A stretch of DNA of 64,000 nt from positions 61,820-125,819 of the forward strand of contig NZ_WMLB01000010.1 in the NCBI RefSeq assembly GCF_009709675.1. The letters run 5' to 3'. Positions 1 through 7,936 of this stretch are shown here, piece after piece. This DNA is from Agromyces bracchium (GTDB lineage Bacteria; Actinomycetota; Actinomycetes; Actinomycetales; Microbacteriaceae). A model generated the notes under the pieces. It was given only the letters and a program-made list of their open reading frames with translations. It searched no databases and had not been told where the DNA came from. The translations under genes were made by a program, and so were the position numbers. The number at the start of each line of letters is the position of its first letter. Positions within the stretch are counted from its first letter, which is position 1.

Positions 1-213
1 CATGCGCGCGAAGGTGCTGAGCTGCGGGTCGAGGGCGTCCCACTTCTCCGACTTGCGGCCGACGCCCATCAGGTCCATCATCACGCGGCGGTTGTGCCAC
101 AGGACGCCCAGCGAGTCGGGAACCTGCCCGGTCATCCTGCGGCTGGCGGCCTTCACGACGGCGCCCATGATGCCGTCGACGTCGGCCGCCGGGATGCGTG
201 CGGTGTTGCTCAT
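1..213 (-). CDS. Carboxymuconolactone decarboxylase-like protein, partial
   Basis: Only the first 71 codons are present; the gene runs off the left edge of the window. The N-terminus (MSNTARIPAADVDG..., then a VLWHNRRVMMDLMG stretch) resembles the N-terminal half of actinobacterial AhpD/carboxymuconolactone-decarboxylase-family proteins. The catalytic Cys-x-x-Cys-type region would lie outside the window, so function cannot be judged. The ATG at 213 is supported by a strong upstream GGAGGAGACC ribosome binding site. The gene is divergent from the acyl-CoA dehydrogenase gene at 376, with a 162-base shared upstream region. Confidence 0.6.
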   Translation of the reverse strand, partial: MSNTARIPAADVDGIMGAVVKAASRRMTGQVPDSLGVLWHNRRVMMDLMGVGRKSEKWDALDPQLSTFARM

Positions 214-375
214 GGTCTCCTCCGATGTCCGGGGTTCGGATGCGTTCGACATGGAGACACCGGCGGCGGCGCGCCTGTGACATCCGCTCGCGACTGCGAC
301 ATCCGCACACGCGATGCAAGGGCTGGCCGACCCCGAACCCCGGGCGTACGTTGGTGGCAGAACGAGGAGGTTCGC

Positions 376-2391
376 GTGAGCGCCACCCGAGAGTCCGCCG
401 TCACCCCCGTTTCCCGAGCGGATGCCGCGGCATCCGCGCCGCAGCCCGCCGCCGTCGGCGAGCAGGAGTCCCGCGCGGTCGCCGAAGCCGCCCGCGAACA
501 GGAGTGGCGGAAGCCGAGCTTCGCCAAGGGCCTGTACTTGGGGCAGTTCGACCTGTCGCTCATCAGCCCGCACCCACGGCCCACCGCCGAACGCGTCGAA
601 CGCGGCGAGGCGTTCCTCGCCGACCTCGAGACGTTCCTCCGCACGGTCGACGTCGCCCGGATCGAGCGCGAGGCGACGATCCCCGACGACGTGTTCCAGG
701 GGCTCGCCGAACTCGGCGCGTTCGGGATGAAGATCCCGGTCGAGTACGGCGGGCGCGGGCTCGGGCAGTTCTTCTACAACCGTGCGCTCGTGATGATCGG
801 CTCGGTGAATGCGAGTATCGGCGCGCTGCTGTCCGCTCACCAGTCGGTCGGCGTGCCCGAGCCGCTCATGCTCGCCGGCACCGAGGAGCAGAAGCGGCGC
901 TGGCTGCCGCGCTGCGCGGCGGGCGCGGTCAGCGCGTTCCTGCTCACCGAACCCGAGGTCGGCTCCGACCCGGCACGGTTGCAGGCGACGGCGATCCCGA
1001 GCGAGGACGGCTCGGAGTACGTGCTCGACGGCACGAAGCTCTGGACCACGAACGGCGTCGTCGCCGAGCTGCTCGTCGTGATGGCCCGAGTGCCGAAGTC
1101 GGACGGGCACCGCGGCGGCATCACGGCCTTCATCGTCGAGGCGGATGCCCCGGGCATCACCGTGCACCGACGGAACGCGTTCATGGGCCTCCGCGGCCTC
1201 GAGAACGGGCTCACCTCGCTGAAGGGCGTCAGGGTGCCGGCCGCGAACCTTGTCGGCCAGGAGGGGCAGGGGCTGAAGATCGCGCTCACCACGCTGAACG
1301 CCGGCCGACTCGCCATCCCGGCGATCTGCGCGGGTGCCGGCAAGTGGAGCCTGAAGATCGCGCGCGAGTGGTCGACGGCGCGCGTGCAGTGGGGTCGCCC
1401 GGTCGGCGAGCACGCGGCGGTCGCGCACAAGATCGCCTTCATCGCCGCGACGACGTTCGCACTCGAGGCCGTCGTCGACCTCTCCGGCATGCTCGCCGAC
1501 GAGGACCGGAAGGACATCCGCATCGAGGCCGCGCTCGCCAAGCTCTGGGCGTCCGAGATGGGATGGCGCATCGCCGACGAGCTCGTCCAGATCCGCGGCG
1601 GCCGCGGCTTCGAGACGGCCGCGTCGCTGCAGGCCCGCGGCGAGCGCGCGGTCGGCGCCGAGCAGCTGCTCCGCGACCTGCGCATCAACCGCATCTTCGA
1701 GGGCTCGACCGAGATCATGCGCCTGCTCATCGCGCGCGAGGCCGTCGACGCGCACCTCACCGCGGCGGGCGACCTCATCGACCCGAAGCTCGAGATCGCC
1801 GACAAGCTCAGGGCCGCGGCATCCGCCAGCGGGTTCTACGCGCGCTGGCTGCCGAAGCTCGTCGCCGGCCGGGGCGACCTGCCCACCGCCTACGACGAGT
1901 TCGGCGCGCTCGCGCCGCACCTGCGCTACGTCGAGCGCACGAGCCGCAAGCTCGCGCGCGCCACGTTCTACGGCATGGCCCGCTGGCAGGGCGCCCTCGA
2001 GCGCAGGCAGGGCTTCCTCGGGCGCGTGGTCGACGTCGGCGCCGAGCTCTTCGCGGTCTCGGCGTCGTGCGTGCGGGCGGCGATGATCGCGGCCGACTCC
2101 CCCGAGCACCGGAGGTCGGCGACCCAGCTCGCCCACGCGTTCGCCGAGCAGTCGCGGCAGCGCACCGACCGGCTGCTCGCCGAACTCTGGGACAACACGG
2201 ATGCCACCGACGAGCGCCTCGCCTCGCGCGTGCTCGACGGCGACTACGCGTGGCTCGAGGAGGGGATCCTCGACCCGAGCGAGGGCACCGGCCCGTGGAT
2301 CACCGAGGCGATCCCGGCGGACGCCATGGCGGACGTGCACCGGCGGGTGATCGGCTCGGTCTCCCCCGAATTGGGGGCCGACCGGGACTGA
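376..2391 (+). CDS. Acyl-CoA dehydrogenase, long form
   Basis: A FAD-dependent acyl-CoA dehydrogenase expected to oxidise acyl-CoA to trans-2-enoyl-CoA in beta-oxidation. The flavin/substrate signature FLLTEPEVGSDPARLQATA and an LWTTNG motif are present, and RIFEGSTEIMRL contains the usual catalytic Glu. At 671 residues it is much longer than the roughly 380-residue short-chain enzymes and has a C-terminal extension, like the very-long-chain/ACAD9-type arrangement. I chose the GTG at 376 because AGGAGG lies five bases upstream; the open frame extends back to 94, but that part looks like non-coding translation. An AT-containing TACGTT hexamer near 350 may be the -10 element. Substrate length is unknown. 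Confidence 0.9.
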   Translation: MSATRESAVTPVSRADAAASAPQPAAVGEQESRAVAEAAREQEWRKPSFAKGLYLGQFDLSLISPHPRPTAERVERGEAFLADLETFLRTVDVARIEREATIPDDVFQGLAELGAFGMKIPVEYGGRGLGQFFYNRALVMIGSVNASIGALLSAHQSVGVPEPLMLAGTEEQKRRWLPRCAAGAVSAFLLTEPEVGSDPARLQATAIPSEDGSEYVLDGTKLWTTNGVVAELLVVMARVPKSDGHRGGITAFIVEADAPGITVHRRNAFMGLRGLENGLTSLKGVRVPAANLVGQEGQGLKIALTTLNAGRLAIPAICAGAGKWSLKIAREWSTARVQWGRPVGEHAAVAHKIAFIAATTFALEAVVDLSGMLADEDRKDIRIEAALAKLWASEMGWRIADELVQIRGGRGFETAASLQARGERAVGAEQLLRDLRINRIFEGSTEIMRLLIAREAVDAHLTAAGDLIDPKLEIADKLRAAASASGFYARWLPKLVAGRGDLPTAYDEFGALAPHLRYVERTSRKLARATFYGMARWQGALERRQGFLGRVVDVGAELFAVSASCVRAAMIAADSPEHRRSATQLAHAFAEQSRQRTDRLLAELWDNTDATDERLASRVLDGDYAWLEEGILDPSEGTGPWITEAIPADAMADVHRRVIGSVSPELGADRD

Positions 2392-2463
2392 ATCTCCGAC
2401 GCCGTAGCGGCTCGGCGGGGTCTACCTTCGACTCAAGGCAACCGAGGCGAGGCGGGGACGCTC

Positions 2464-2589
2464 ATGGGAACCTTCTCCAGGCTGAAGAACTGGGTCCGTA
2501 TCGGCGGCGCGACGATGCTCGTCATCGTCGTCACCGCTGTGCCGCAGAGTTGCGCGTCCGGCGTGTGCCACATCCTCTGCCATCCATAG
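2464..2589 (+). CDS. Small membrane-anchored peptide, 41 residues
   Basis: A 41-codon frame starting ATG at 2464, preceded by a GGGGA ribosome binding site five bases upstream and ending TAG at 2589. The product has a positively charged start (MGTFSRLKNWVRIGG), one hydrophobic helix (ATMLVIVVTAV) and a short tail with three cysteines and two histidines (SCASGVCHILCHP). This layout fits a secreted or membrane-tethered micropeptide, and the Cys/His tail could bind metal or form disulfides; both points are inference. It lies just after the acyl-CoA dehydrogenase gene and ends 13 bases before the convergent membrane protein gene. I do not recognise a family. Confidence 0.45.
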   Translation: MGTFSRLKNWVRIGGATMLVIVVTAVPQSCASGVCHILCHP

Positions 2590-2601
2590 CGCCGGATCGC
2601 C

Positions 2602-3036
2602 TCATGCGAAGGCCGCGACCCAGACGCCGACCACCAGGGCCGCACCGTTCAGCATGAGCGCAAGCGATCCCGCGACGTACCAGTGGTGCGGTCGCGGGTC
2701 GTACTGGCCTGCAGGCTCCGTCTCGTCGCGGCCCTCGATGAGCTTCGCCGAAAGCCGTGACGACTCCCGCAGGAAGGCCACATAGGCCATCGCGATGCAG
2801 AACACGCCCAGGACGACCAAGGTGACGATGGCCGCAACGAGGACGTCGAGTCCGCCGAGGATCTCGCCTGACCCGAGGAGAAGGACGATGCCTCCGAATC
2901 CGGCGCTGACGTAGACGCAGCGTCTGGTGCCGAATTCGAGCCGGGAGATCCGCCTCGCGATCGAGTCCGTGTCGCGCGATGGCTCTGATTCACGAAGCAC
3001 GTGGGGAACTGCCCCGTGTGGCGAATCGGTCGACAT
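2602..3036 (-). CDS. Small integral membrane protein, unknown function
   Basis: A 144-residue protein with about three hydrophobic segments: two in the centre (from CVYVSAGFGGIVLLL to FCIAMAYVAFL) and one near the C-terminus (WYVAGSLALMLNGAALVVGVWVAA). The N-terminal 45 residues are polar and probably cytoplasmic. I chose the ATG at 3036 because a GGAGG ribosome binding site precedes it at good spacing; ten further codons upstream are open but lack such a site. No family is recognised and neither neighbour suggests a role. Confidence 0.65.
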   Translation of the reverse strand: MSTDSPHGAVPHVLRESEPSRDTDSIARRISRLEFGTRRCVYVSAGFGGIVLLLGSGEILGGLDVLVAAIVTLVVLGVFCIAMAYVAFLRESSRLSAKLIEGRDETEPAGQYDPRPHHWYVAGSLALMLNGAALVVGVWVAAFA

Positions 3037-3165
3037 GCTCAACCTCCATGGCCGGTTCTCGGGCACGGAGCACGGCCGCAGTCGTCAGCATCCCACAGTC
3101 TCACCGCCACGTCGGCCTACGGCGCCGGATCGGCGGACCGGAAGCAGACCGGCGCGCTCACGCGC

Positions 3166-3555
3166 TCAGTCCAGGTGGAAGATCTCCGGCAGCTCCATCC
3201 ACCACTCGCCCTCCGCGCGCTCGGCGAACGGGCGCTGCAGCGGCTCGCACACCGACCACCACTCCCGGGTGGTCGGGTCGGCGGCGATCGCCGCCATGTC
3301 GGCCTCGAGGTCGTCGCCGACGTACTCCATGTACGCGAAGAGCACGTCGCCGTGCCGGTAGATCGAGTAGTTGCGGATGTTGCTGAGCGTGAGCCGCTCG
3401 AGCACCTTCGGCCAGACGTCGGCGTGCAGGCGCTCGTACTCCTCGCGGTGCTCGGCCGGCAGGCCGATCACCGAGGCGATGCGGCGTACTCGGGTGACGC
3501 CGGTGTCACGGGTCGGGCCGGTGGGTGCCGCGCCGGCGCCCTGCTCGCCGCTCAT
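3166..3555 (-). CDS. L-rhamnose/L-fucose-type mutarotase
   Basis: This 129-residue protein matches the COG3254 mutarotase family, small dimeric ferredoxin-like-fold enzymes that interconvert alpha and beta anomers of 6-deoxy sugars. Family features include EEYERLHADVWPKVLERL near the N-terminus, the NYSIYRHGDVLFAYMEY core and the EWWMELPEIFHLD C-terminus. It is the last gene of the minus-strand fucose-type operon, and its ATG overlaps the preceding SDR stop as ATGA. Related mutarotases in Xanthomonas-type L-fucose clusters are reported to act on L-fucose, so the context favours fucose over rhamnose. An N-terminal extension of about 20 residues precedes the conserved domain. Confidence 0.85.
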   Translation of the reverse strand: MSGEQGAGAAPTGPTRDTGVTRVRRIASVIGLPAEHREEYERLHADVWPKVLERLTLSNIRNYSIYRHGDVLFAYMEYVGDDLEADMAAIAADPTTREWWSVCEPLQRPFAERAEGEWWMELPEIFHLD

Positions 3556-4319
3556 GCCCGGGCTCCGGCCGCGCGCGCGCGGACGTGCGTGACGCCGCCG
3601 TCGACCTCGAGCGCCGTGCCCGTGGTGGAGCCTGAGCGCGGGCTCGCGAGGTAGGCGATCGCTCCGGCGACCTCCTCGGGCGTGACCATGCGGCCGGTCG
3701 CCTGACGGGCGTCGAGTGCTGCGCGTTCGGCGACCGGGTCAGCGAAGCCCTGGAGCATCCGCTCGACGAACGGGGTCGACACGGTACCGGGGCTCACGCA
3801 GTTCACGCGGATGCCGTCGCCGACGTGGTCGGTCGCCATCGCGTAGGTGAGCCCGAGCACGGCGCCCTTCGACGCCGAGTAGAGCGCGCGCTGCGGCAGG
3901 CCGTTGAGCGCCGCGATCGAGCAGAGGTTGACGACGGATGCCGCCTCCGAGCGCCGCAACCACGGCAGCGCAGCCGCGGTGACGCGGGCCATCCCGGTGA
4001 CGTTGACGTCGAGCACTCGCGCCCATTCGGCGTCGTCGTTGTCCTCGACGGTGCCGACCGCGCTGATGCCCGCATTGTTCACGACCACGTCGATGCCGCC
4101 GAGCCGCTCGGCGATCGCCGCGACCGCCTCCGCGATCGAGGCGCGGTCGGTCACATCCGCGGTGAACCCGACGAGCGGCTCGGGCAGGCCCTCGACGCTG
4201 CGGTCGAGGATAGCGACGCGCGCACCGCGCGCCGCGAGCTCCTGCGCCGCGGCGAGGCCGATGCCCGACGCGCCGCCGGTGACGACGGCGACGAGGCCGT
4301 CGAACTCCGGGGCGGTCAT
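3552..4319 (-). CDS. SDR oxidoreductase, probable 2-keto-3-deoxy-L-fuconate dehydrogenase
   Basis: A classical short-chain dehydrogenase of 255 residues. The Rossmann motif GGASGIG lies near the N-terminus, NNAG follows at mid-length, and the catalytic Tyr-x3-Lys is in YSASKGA. The C-terminal TGTALEVDGG stretch is typical of the FabG/3-beta-hydroxysteroid class. By context it should oxidise 2-keto-3-deoxy-L-fuconate to the 2,4-diketo acid that the adjacent FAH enzyme cleaves; L-fucose 1-dehydrogenase is the alternative. The ATG at 4319 overlaps the upstream stop in an ATGA junction, and its own stop overlaps the mutarotase start the same way, which indicates translational coupling. Confidence 0.85.
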   Translation of the reverse strand: MTAPEFDGLVAVVTGGASGIGLAAAQELAARGARVAILDRSVEGLPEPLVGFTADVTDRASIAEAVAAIAERLGGIDVVVNNAGISAVGTVEDNDDAEWARVLDVNVTGMARVTAAALPWLRRSEAASVVNLCSIAALNGLPQRALYSASKGAVLGLTYAMATDHVGDGIRVNCVSPGTVSTPFVERMLQGFADPVAERAALDARQATGRMVTPEEVAGAIAYLASPRSGSTTGTALEVDGGVTHVRARAAGARA

Positions 4320-5170
4320 GCCTGCACCAGCTTCTGGCCGGCGCGGCCGAGGCCGTCGATCTCGAGCTCGACGGAGTCGCCGTCGCGGAGGTACGGCGTG
4401 CCGGGCAGGCCCAGTGCGACGCCCGCGGGGGTGCCCGTGTTGATGACATCGCCCGGCTGCAGCACCATGAACTGGCTGAGGTACCAGATGACGTGCGCGA
4501 CGGAGAAGAGCATGTTCGCGGTCGAGCCGTCCTGGCGGAGCTCGCCGTTCACCCAGAGGCGCAGGCCCAGCTGCTGCGGATCGGCGACCTGCTCGGCGGG
4601 CACGAGGTCGGGGCCGAACGGGTTGAACGTCTCGCAGCTCTTGCCCTTGTCCCACTGGCCACCGCGCTCGAGCTGGAACTCCCGCTCCGAGACGTCGTGC
4701 GAGACGGCGTAGCCGGCGACATGGGCGAGCGCGTCGTCGGGCGAGTCGAGGTAGCGGGCCGTCGACCCGATCACGACGCCGAGCTCGACCTCCCAGTCGG
4801 TCTTCGTCGAGTTCCTCGGGATCAGCACGTCGTCGTTCGGGCCGACGATCGTGTACGGGTCCTTCATGAAGATCACGGGCTCGGCGGGCAGCGCCGCGCC
4901 GGTCTCCTCGGCGTGGTCGCGGTAGTTCAGGCCGATGCACACGATCTTGCCGGGGCGGGCGATTGGGGCGCCGACGCGCGAGCCGTCGCCGTCGAACTCC
5001 GGCAGCGTGTCGATCGCCGCGCGGATGCGCGCGACGCCGTCGGCGGCGAAGAACGCGCCGTCGTAGTCGGCCGTGACGCCGCGGGCGTCGAGCACGCGGT
5101 CGCCGACGCGCACGACGGGCACCTCCTGGCCGGGGACGCCCAGGCGGGCGAGGGTGAAGCTGTCGGTCAT
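4316..5170 (-). CDS. FAH-family hydrolase, probable 2,4-diketo-3-deoxy-L-fuconate hydrolase
   Basis: This 284-residue protein has the fumarylacetoacetate hydrolase fold. The metal-binding core is visible in KIVCIGLNYRDHAEETG, followed by EPVIFMKDP, TDWEVELGVVIG with its acidic metal ligands, and QPGDVINTGTPAGVALG. In the non-phosphorylative L-fucose pathway the homologue cleaves 2,4-diketo-3-deoxy-L-fuconate to pyruvate and lactate. The gene context (lactonase, SDR, mutarotase) is that pathway, so I prefer this assignment to acylpyruvate hydrolase. The ATG at 5170 overlaps the lactonase stop as ATGA. Confidence 0.82.
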   Translation of the reverse strand: MTDSFTLARLGVPGQEVPVVRVGDRVLDARGVTADYDGAFFAADGVARIRAAIDTLPEFDGDGSRVGAPIARPGKIVCIGLNYRDHAEETGAALPAEPVIFMKDPYTIVGPNDDVLIPRNSTKTDWEVELGVVIGSTARYLDSPDDALAHVAGYAVSHDVSEREFQLERGGQWDKGKSCETFNPFGPDLVPAEQVADPQQLGLRLWVNGELRQDGSTANMLFSVAHVIWYLSQFMVLQPGDVINTGTPAGVALGLPGTPYLRDGDSVELEIDGLGRAGQKLVQA

Positions 5171-6030
5171 CGTGTGCCTTCCGTGTCGGGGAGCGAGTAG
5201 AACCGGCGTGCGGTGCCGGAGAGGATGAGGTCGCGGTCGTGCGCGTCGAGTCCGCCGACGAGCGCCGCGATGCCGGCGAACACTCGCTCGTAGCCGCCCG
5301 CGATGAGCGAGACCGGCCAGTCGCCGCCGTACATGAGCCTCTCGGGGCCGAACACGTCGAGCGCGTGGTCGAACACCGGCCGGACGGTCTCGACGGTCCA
5401 GTCGCCGGGGTCGCCGACGGCCGAGTAGAGCCCGGAGACCTTCGCGTGCACGCGGGGGTTCGCGGCGACCTCCGCGATGAGCGAGGCCCACGGCTCGTGG
5501 TCGGCCGCGCCGATCGGCGGCTTGTTCAGGTGGTCGAGCACGAGGTCGAGGTCCGGGTGCTTCTCCGAGACCTGCAGCACCGCCTCGAGGTGCTCGGGCA
5601 GCACGCCGACGACGTCGAACGGCACGCCCGCGGCCTCGAGCACGCCGAGGCCGGCGTCGACGTCGTCGCGCAGCAGCCAGCGCGGATCTGGCCGGTCGTG
5701 GATGAGGTTGCGGATGCCGCGGAACAGAGGACGCCGGCGCAGCTCCTCGAGCCGCTCGGCCGCGCGCTCCGGCTCGTGCAGGGGCACGTACCCGACGATG
5801 CCGACGACGACGGGTTCGCTCGCCGCGACCTCGAACATGAGGTCCGTGTCCTCGTCGTTGTCGGCCGACTGCACGAGCACGGTTCCGGTCACGCCGGTCG
5901 CGGCGAGCGACGGGAGCACCTCGTCCATGCCGATGGACCGGTACAGCTCGCCGGCCTCCGGGGTGAGCCACGAGTACGTCGCCCGTTCGAGGTCCCAGAC
6001 GTGCTGGTGGGTGTCGATGATGCCGCTCAT
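5167..6030 (-). CDS. Amidohydrolase-family L-fucono-lactonase
   Basis: A 287-residue member of the COG3618 amidohydrolase family (TIM-barrel metal-dependent hydrolases). The N-terminal IIDTHQHVWDLE supplies the His-x-His metal site. LVLDHLNKPPIG, VHAKVSGLYSAVG and the late MYGGDWPVSL contain further conserved His, Lys and Asp residues. In fucose clusters this family opens L-fuconolactone to L-fuconate. It is the first gene of the four-gene minus-strand operon and carries a GAGGAGG ribosome binding site. Its promoter region is shared with the divergent GntR gene and contains a candidate operator at 6055-6070. Confidence 0.85.
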   Translation of the reverse strand: MSGIIDTHQHVWDLERATYSWLTPEAGELYRSIGMDEVLPSLAATGVTGTVLVQSADNDEDTDLMFEVAASEPVVVGIVGYVPLHEPERAAERLEELRRRPLFRGIRNLIHDRPDPRWLLRDDVDAGLGVLEAAGVPFDVVGVLPEHLEAVLQVSEKHPDLDLVLDHLNKPPIGAADHEPWASLIAEVAANPRVHAKVSGLYSAVGDPGDWTVETVRPVFDHALDVFGPERLMYGGDWPVSLIAGGYERVFAGIAALVGGLDAHDRDLILSGTARRFYSLPDTEGTR

Positions 6031-6054
6031 GCCGCCTCCTCGCGGTTGGTGCTG

Positions 6055-6070
6055 AAAGGTCTGATGACTT
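6055..6070. promoter_or_regulatory. Candidate GntR operator, copy 1
   Basis: The 16-mer AAAGGTCTGATGACTT lies between the divergent lactonase and gntR genes. A near copy (13 of 16 identical) is at 7821-7836 and a weaker one (12 of 16) at 7884-7899, both upstream of other genes of the same sugar cluster. Its core GTC-TGAT-GAC is a partial inverted repeat. The position fits autoregulation and control of the fucose operon. Confidence 0.5.
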
Positions 6071-6083
6071 CGCGCAGAGCACC

Positions 6084-6089
6084 TATGCT
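6084..6089 (+). promoter_or_regulatory. Probable -10 element of a leaderless gntR transcript
   Basis: TATGCT ends exactly six bases before the ATG at 6096, so transcription would start at or next to the A of the start codon. The same geometry, even the same hexamer, occurs before the other GntR gene at 24058. This is why I prefer ATG 6096 over the in-frame GTG at 6090. Confidence 0.5.
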
Positions 6090-6095
6090 GTGCGC

Positions 6096-6812
6096 ATGGG
6101 ATCGCGTTCGAACGTCGTCATCGACGGAATCCGCCAGATGATCACCAGCGGCGAGCTCGTCGCGGGCTCGCGACTGCCGGTCGAGCGCGAGCTCGGGGCG
6201 CGGCTCGGCGTCTCGCGCGGGCCGCTCCGCGAGGGCGTCCGCGCGCTCGTCGTGCTCGGGGTGCTCGAGACCCGCCAGGGCGACGGCACGTACGTGACCT
6301 CGCTCGAGCCGGGTCAGCTCCTCGAACCGCTCGGCATGCTCGCCGAGCTCCAGAGCCCCGAGAACAGCGTGCACCTGCTCGGCGTGCGACGCGTGCTCGA
6401 GCCCGAGGCCGCCGCGCACGCGGCGCTCCGCATCTCCGACGACGAACTCGCAGAGGCGCGTCGCATCCTGGACCGCGGCGAGGCGATCCTCGCGGCCGGC
6501 GACGACATCGACCTCGAGGGGACGATCGACGTCGACACCGAGTTCCACCGCCTCATCGCGAACGCGAGCGGAAACCCCGCCTTCGCGGCGCTCATCGACG
6601 CGCTCGTTGGCCGCACGGCGCGCGCCCGGCTCTGGCGCGCCATCCACCAGCACGGGGCGGTGCACGACACCCAGCGAGAGCACCGCGCCATCCTCGATGC
6701 GCTCGAGGCGCACGACCCCGACCGCGCGCGCATCCGCATGAGCGTGCACGTGCTCGGCGTCGAGGACTACACGGAGCGGCACGTCGACGAGCAGCCCGTC
6801 GACGGGGTCTGA
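6096..6812 (+). CDS. GntR-family (FadR/FCD type) regulator of the fucose-type cluster
   Basis: A 238-residue transcription factor with an N-terminal winged helix (GSRLPVERELGARLGVSRGPLREGVRAL, the standard GntR recognition region) and a C-terminal FCD ligand domain of mostly helices with the metal-type DTEFHRLI and REHRAILDAL segments. FCD regulators usually respond to sugar acids or other carboxylates, so fuconate or a keto-deoxy acid is a likely effector. The gene is divergent from the lactonase operon and converges with the aldo/keto reductase, four bases away. The start at 6096 is supported by a TATGCT hexamer six bases upstream and the lack of a ribosome binding site, suggesting a leaderless mRNA. 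Confidence 0.88.
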   Translation: MGSRSNVVIDGIRQMITSGELVAGSRLPVERELGARLGVSRGPLREGVRALVVLGVLETRQGDGTYVTSLEPGQLLEPLGMLAELQSPENSVHLLGVRRVLEPEAAAHAALRISDDELAEARRILDRGEAILAAGDDIDLEGTIDVDTEFHRLIANASGNPAFAALIDALVGRTARARLWRAIHQHGAVHDTQREHRAILDALEAHDPDRARIRMSVHVLGVEDYTERHVDEQPVDGV

Positions 6813-6816
6813 CGTC

Positions 6817-7788
6817 TCAGGCATCGCGCACGAGTCCTCGGTCGGAGAGCGCCTGCCAGAACCCCTCGGGGATCTCGGCGCCGTAGCGATCGACGGTGCC
6901 GACGACCTGGTCGGCCGTGCGCATGCCGACCACGACCGAGACGACGGCCGGATGCCGCAGCGGGAACGCCACGGCGGCCTCGGGCAGCGTCAGGCCGAAC
7001 TCCTCGCACACGTCGGCGATGCCGTTCGCGCGCGCGATCACCTCGGCCGTGGCGGGGCCGTAGTCGTACGTGGCGTCGGCGGCCGGGCGGGCCCTGGAGA
7101 GCAGGCCCGAGTTGTAGACGGCCGCGGCGACGATGCCGACGCCGCGCTCGGCGGCGAGCGGCATCAGGTCGTCGAGCGCGCCCTGCTCGAGGAGCGTGTA
7201 GCGCCCGGCCAGCATGATCACGTCGACGTCGTGGCGGGCGACGAACTCGGCGGGCATGGCCGACTGGTTCATGCCGGCGCCGACGGCGCCGACGACGCCC
7301 TCCTCGCGGAGCTCGATGAGCGCCGGAATCGCCTCGGCGTGCGCCTGCTCGCCGTGGTGGTCGGGGTCGTGCAGGTAGGCGATGTCGATGCGGTCGAGGC
7401 CGAGGCGCTCGAGGCTCTCCTCGACCGAGCGCCGCACGCCGTCGCGGCTGAAGTCCCACTCGCGACGGAGGGTCGCCGGCACGGCGAAGCCGCCGTCGTC
7501 CATCGTGCCCTCGGGATACCCGCTCGGCACGAGGAGTCGTCCGACTTTCGTGGAGAGCACAAACTCGTCGCGCGGGCGCTCGCGGAGCGCCTCGCCGAGG
7601 CGCCGCTCGGAGAGCCCGAGGCCGTAGTGCGGCGCCGTGTCGAAGTAGCGGATGCCGCTCGCCCACGCCGCGTCGACGGCCGCGCGCGCCTCATCGTCGG
7701 TCGTCGGGCGGTACAGGTTCCCGAGCTGCGCGGCGCCGAATCCGAGTTCGGTGAGGGCAGCGCCGGACCGCAGGGTGCGACTCAACAT
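6817..7788 (-). CDS. Aldo/keto reductase, probable L-fucose (D-threo-aldose) 1-dehydrogenase
   Basis: A 323-residue AKR with the TIM-barrel tetrad in place: the Asp of GIRYFDTAPHYGLG, Tyr in PHYG, Lys in LSTKVGRLL and His in AYLHDPDHH. The FGAAQLGNLYRP start is typical of D-threo-aldose 1-dehydrogenases, which oxidise L-fucose to L-fuconolactone with NAD(P)+. That is the first oxidation needed by the operon at 3166-6030. The ATG at 7788 has a GGAGG site seven bases upstream; a longer open frame to 7878 is intergenic. It is divergent from the plus-strand operon beginning at 7937, with two copies of the candidate operator in between. Confidence 0.85.
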   Translation of the reverse strand: MLSRTLRSGAALTELGFGAAQLGNLYRPTTDDEARAAVDAAWASGIRYFDTAPHYGLGLSERRLGEALRERPRDEFVLSTKVGRLLVPSGYPEGTMDDGGFAVPATLRREWDFSRDGVRRSVEESLERLGLDRIDIAYLHDPDHHGEQAHAEAIPALIELREEGVVGAVGAGMNQSAMPAEFVARHDVDVIMLAGRYTLLEQGALDDLMPLAAERGVGIVAAAVYNSGLLSRARPAADATYDYGPATAEVIARANGIADVCEEFGLTLPEAAVAFPLRHPAVVSVVVGMRTADQVVGTVDRYGAEIPEGFWQALSDRGLVRDA

Positions 7789-7820
7789 CGAGGAACCTCC
7801 ATGGGACGACAAGACTCCGT

Positions 7821-7836
7821 AAAGGTTAGATGATTT
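7821..7836. promoter_or_regulatory. Candidate GntR operator, copy 2
   Basis: AAAGGTTAGATGATTT matches the 6055 element at 13 of 16 positions. It lies in the 148-base divergent region between the aldo/keto reductase and the Zn-dependent dehydrogenase, so one regulator could control both units. Confidence 0.45.
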
Positions 7837-7883
7837 GATGCCGAGATTCCATTTCTCTGTCAGAATGGACGGCAGCACGGCGC

Positions 7884-7899
7884 AAAGGTCTTCTCAATT
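7884..7899. promoter_or_regulatory. Candidate GntR operator, copy 3 (weaker)
   Basis: AAAGGTCTTCTCAATT keeps the AAAGGTCT half of the 6055 element but diverges in the second half (12 of 16 identical). It is 63 bases downstream of copy 2 and 37 bases before the dehydrogenase start. Confidence 0.3.
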
Positions 7900-7936
7900 C
7901 GGCGCGTCGAACCACGGACATCCGCTTGGAGGATCA

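Noticed and set aside
94..375. Extension of the acyl-CoA dehydrogenase upstream to ATG 94
   Set aside because: The extra residues overlap the divergent promoter region and the start of the minus-strand gene, while GTG 376 has an AGGAGG site at ideal spacing.
3166..3555. Assignment to a rhamnose operon
   Set aside because: No rhamnose isomerase, kinase or aldolase is nearby; the linked lactonase, SDR and FAH genes match the oxidative deoxy-sugar route instead.
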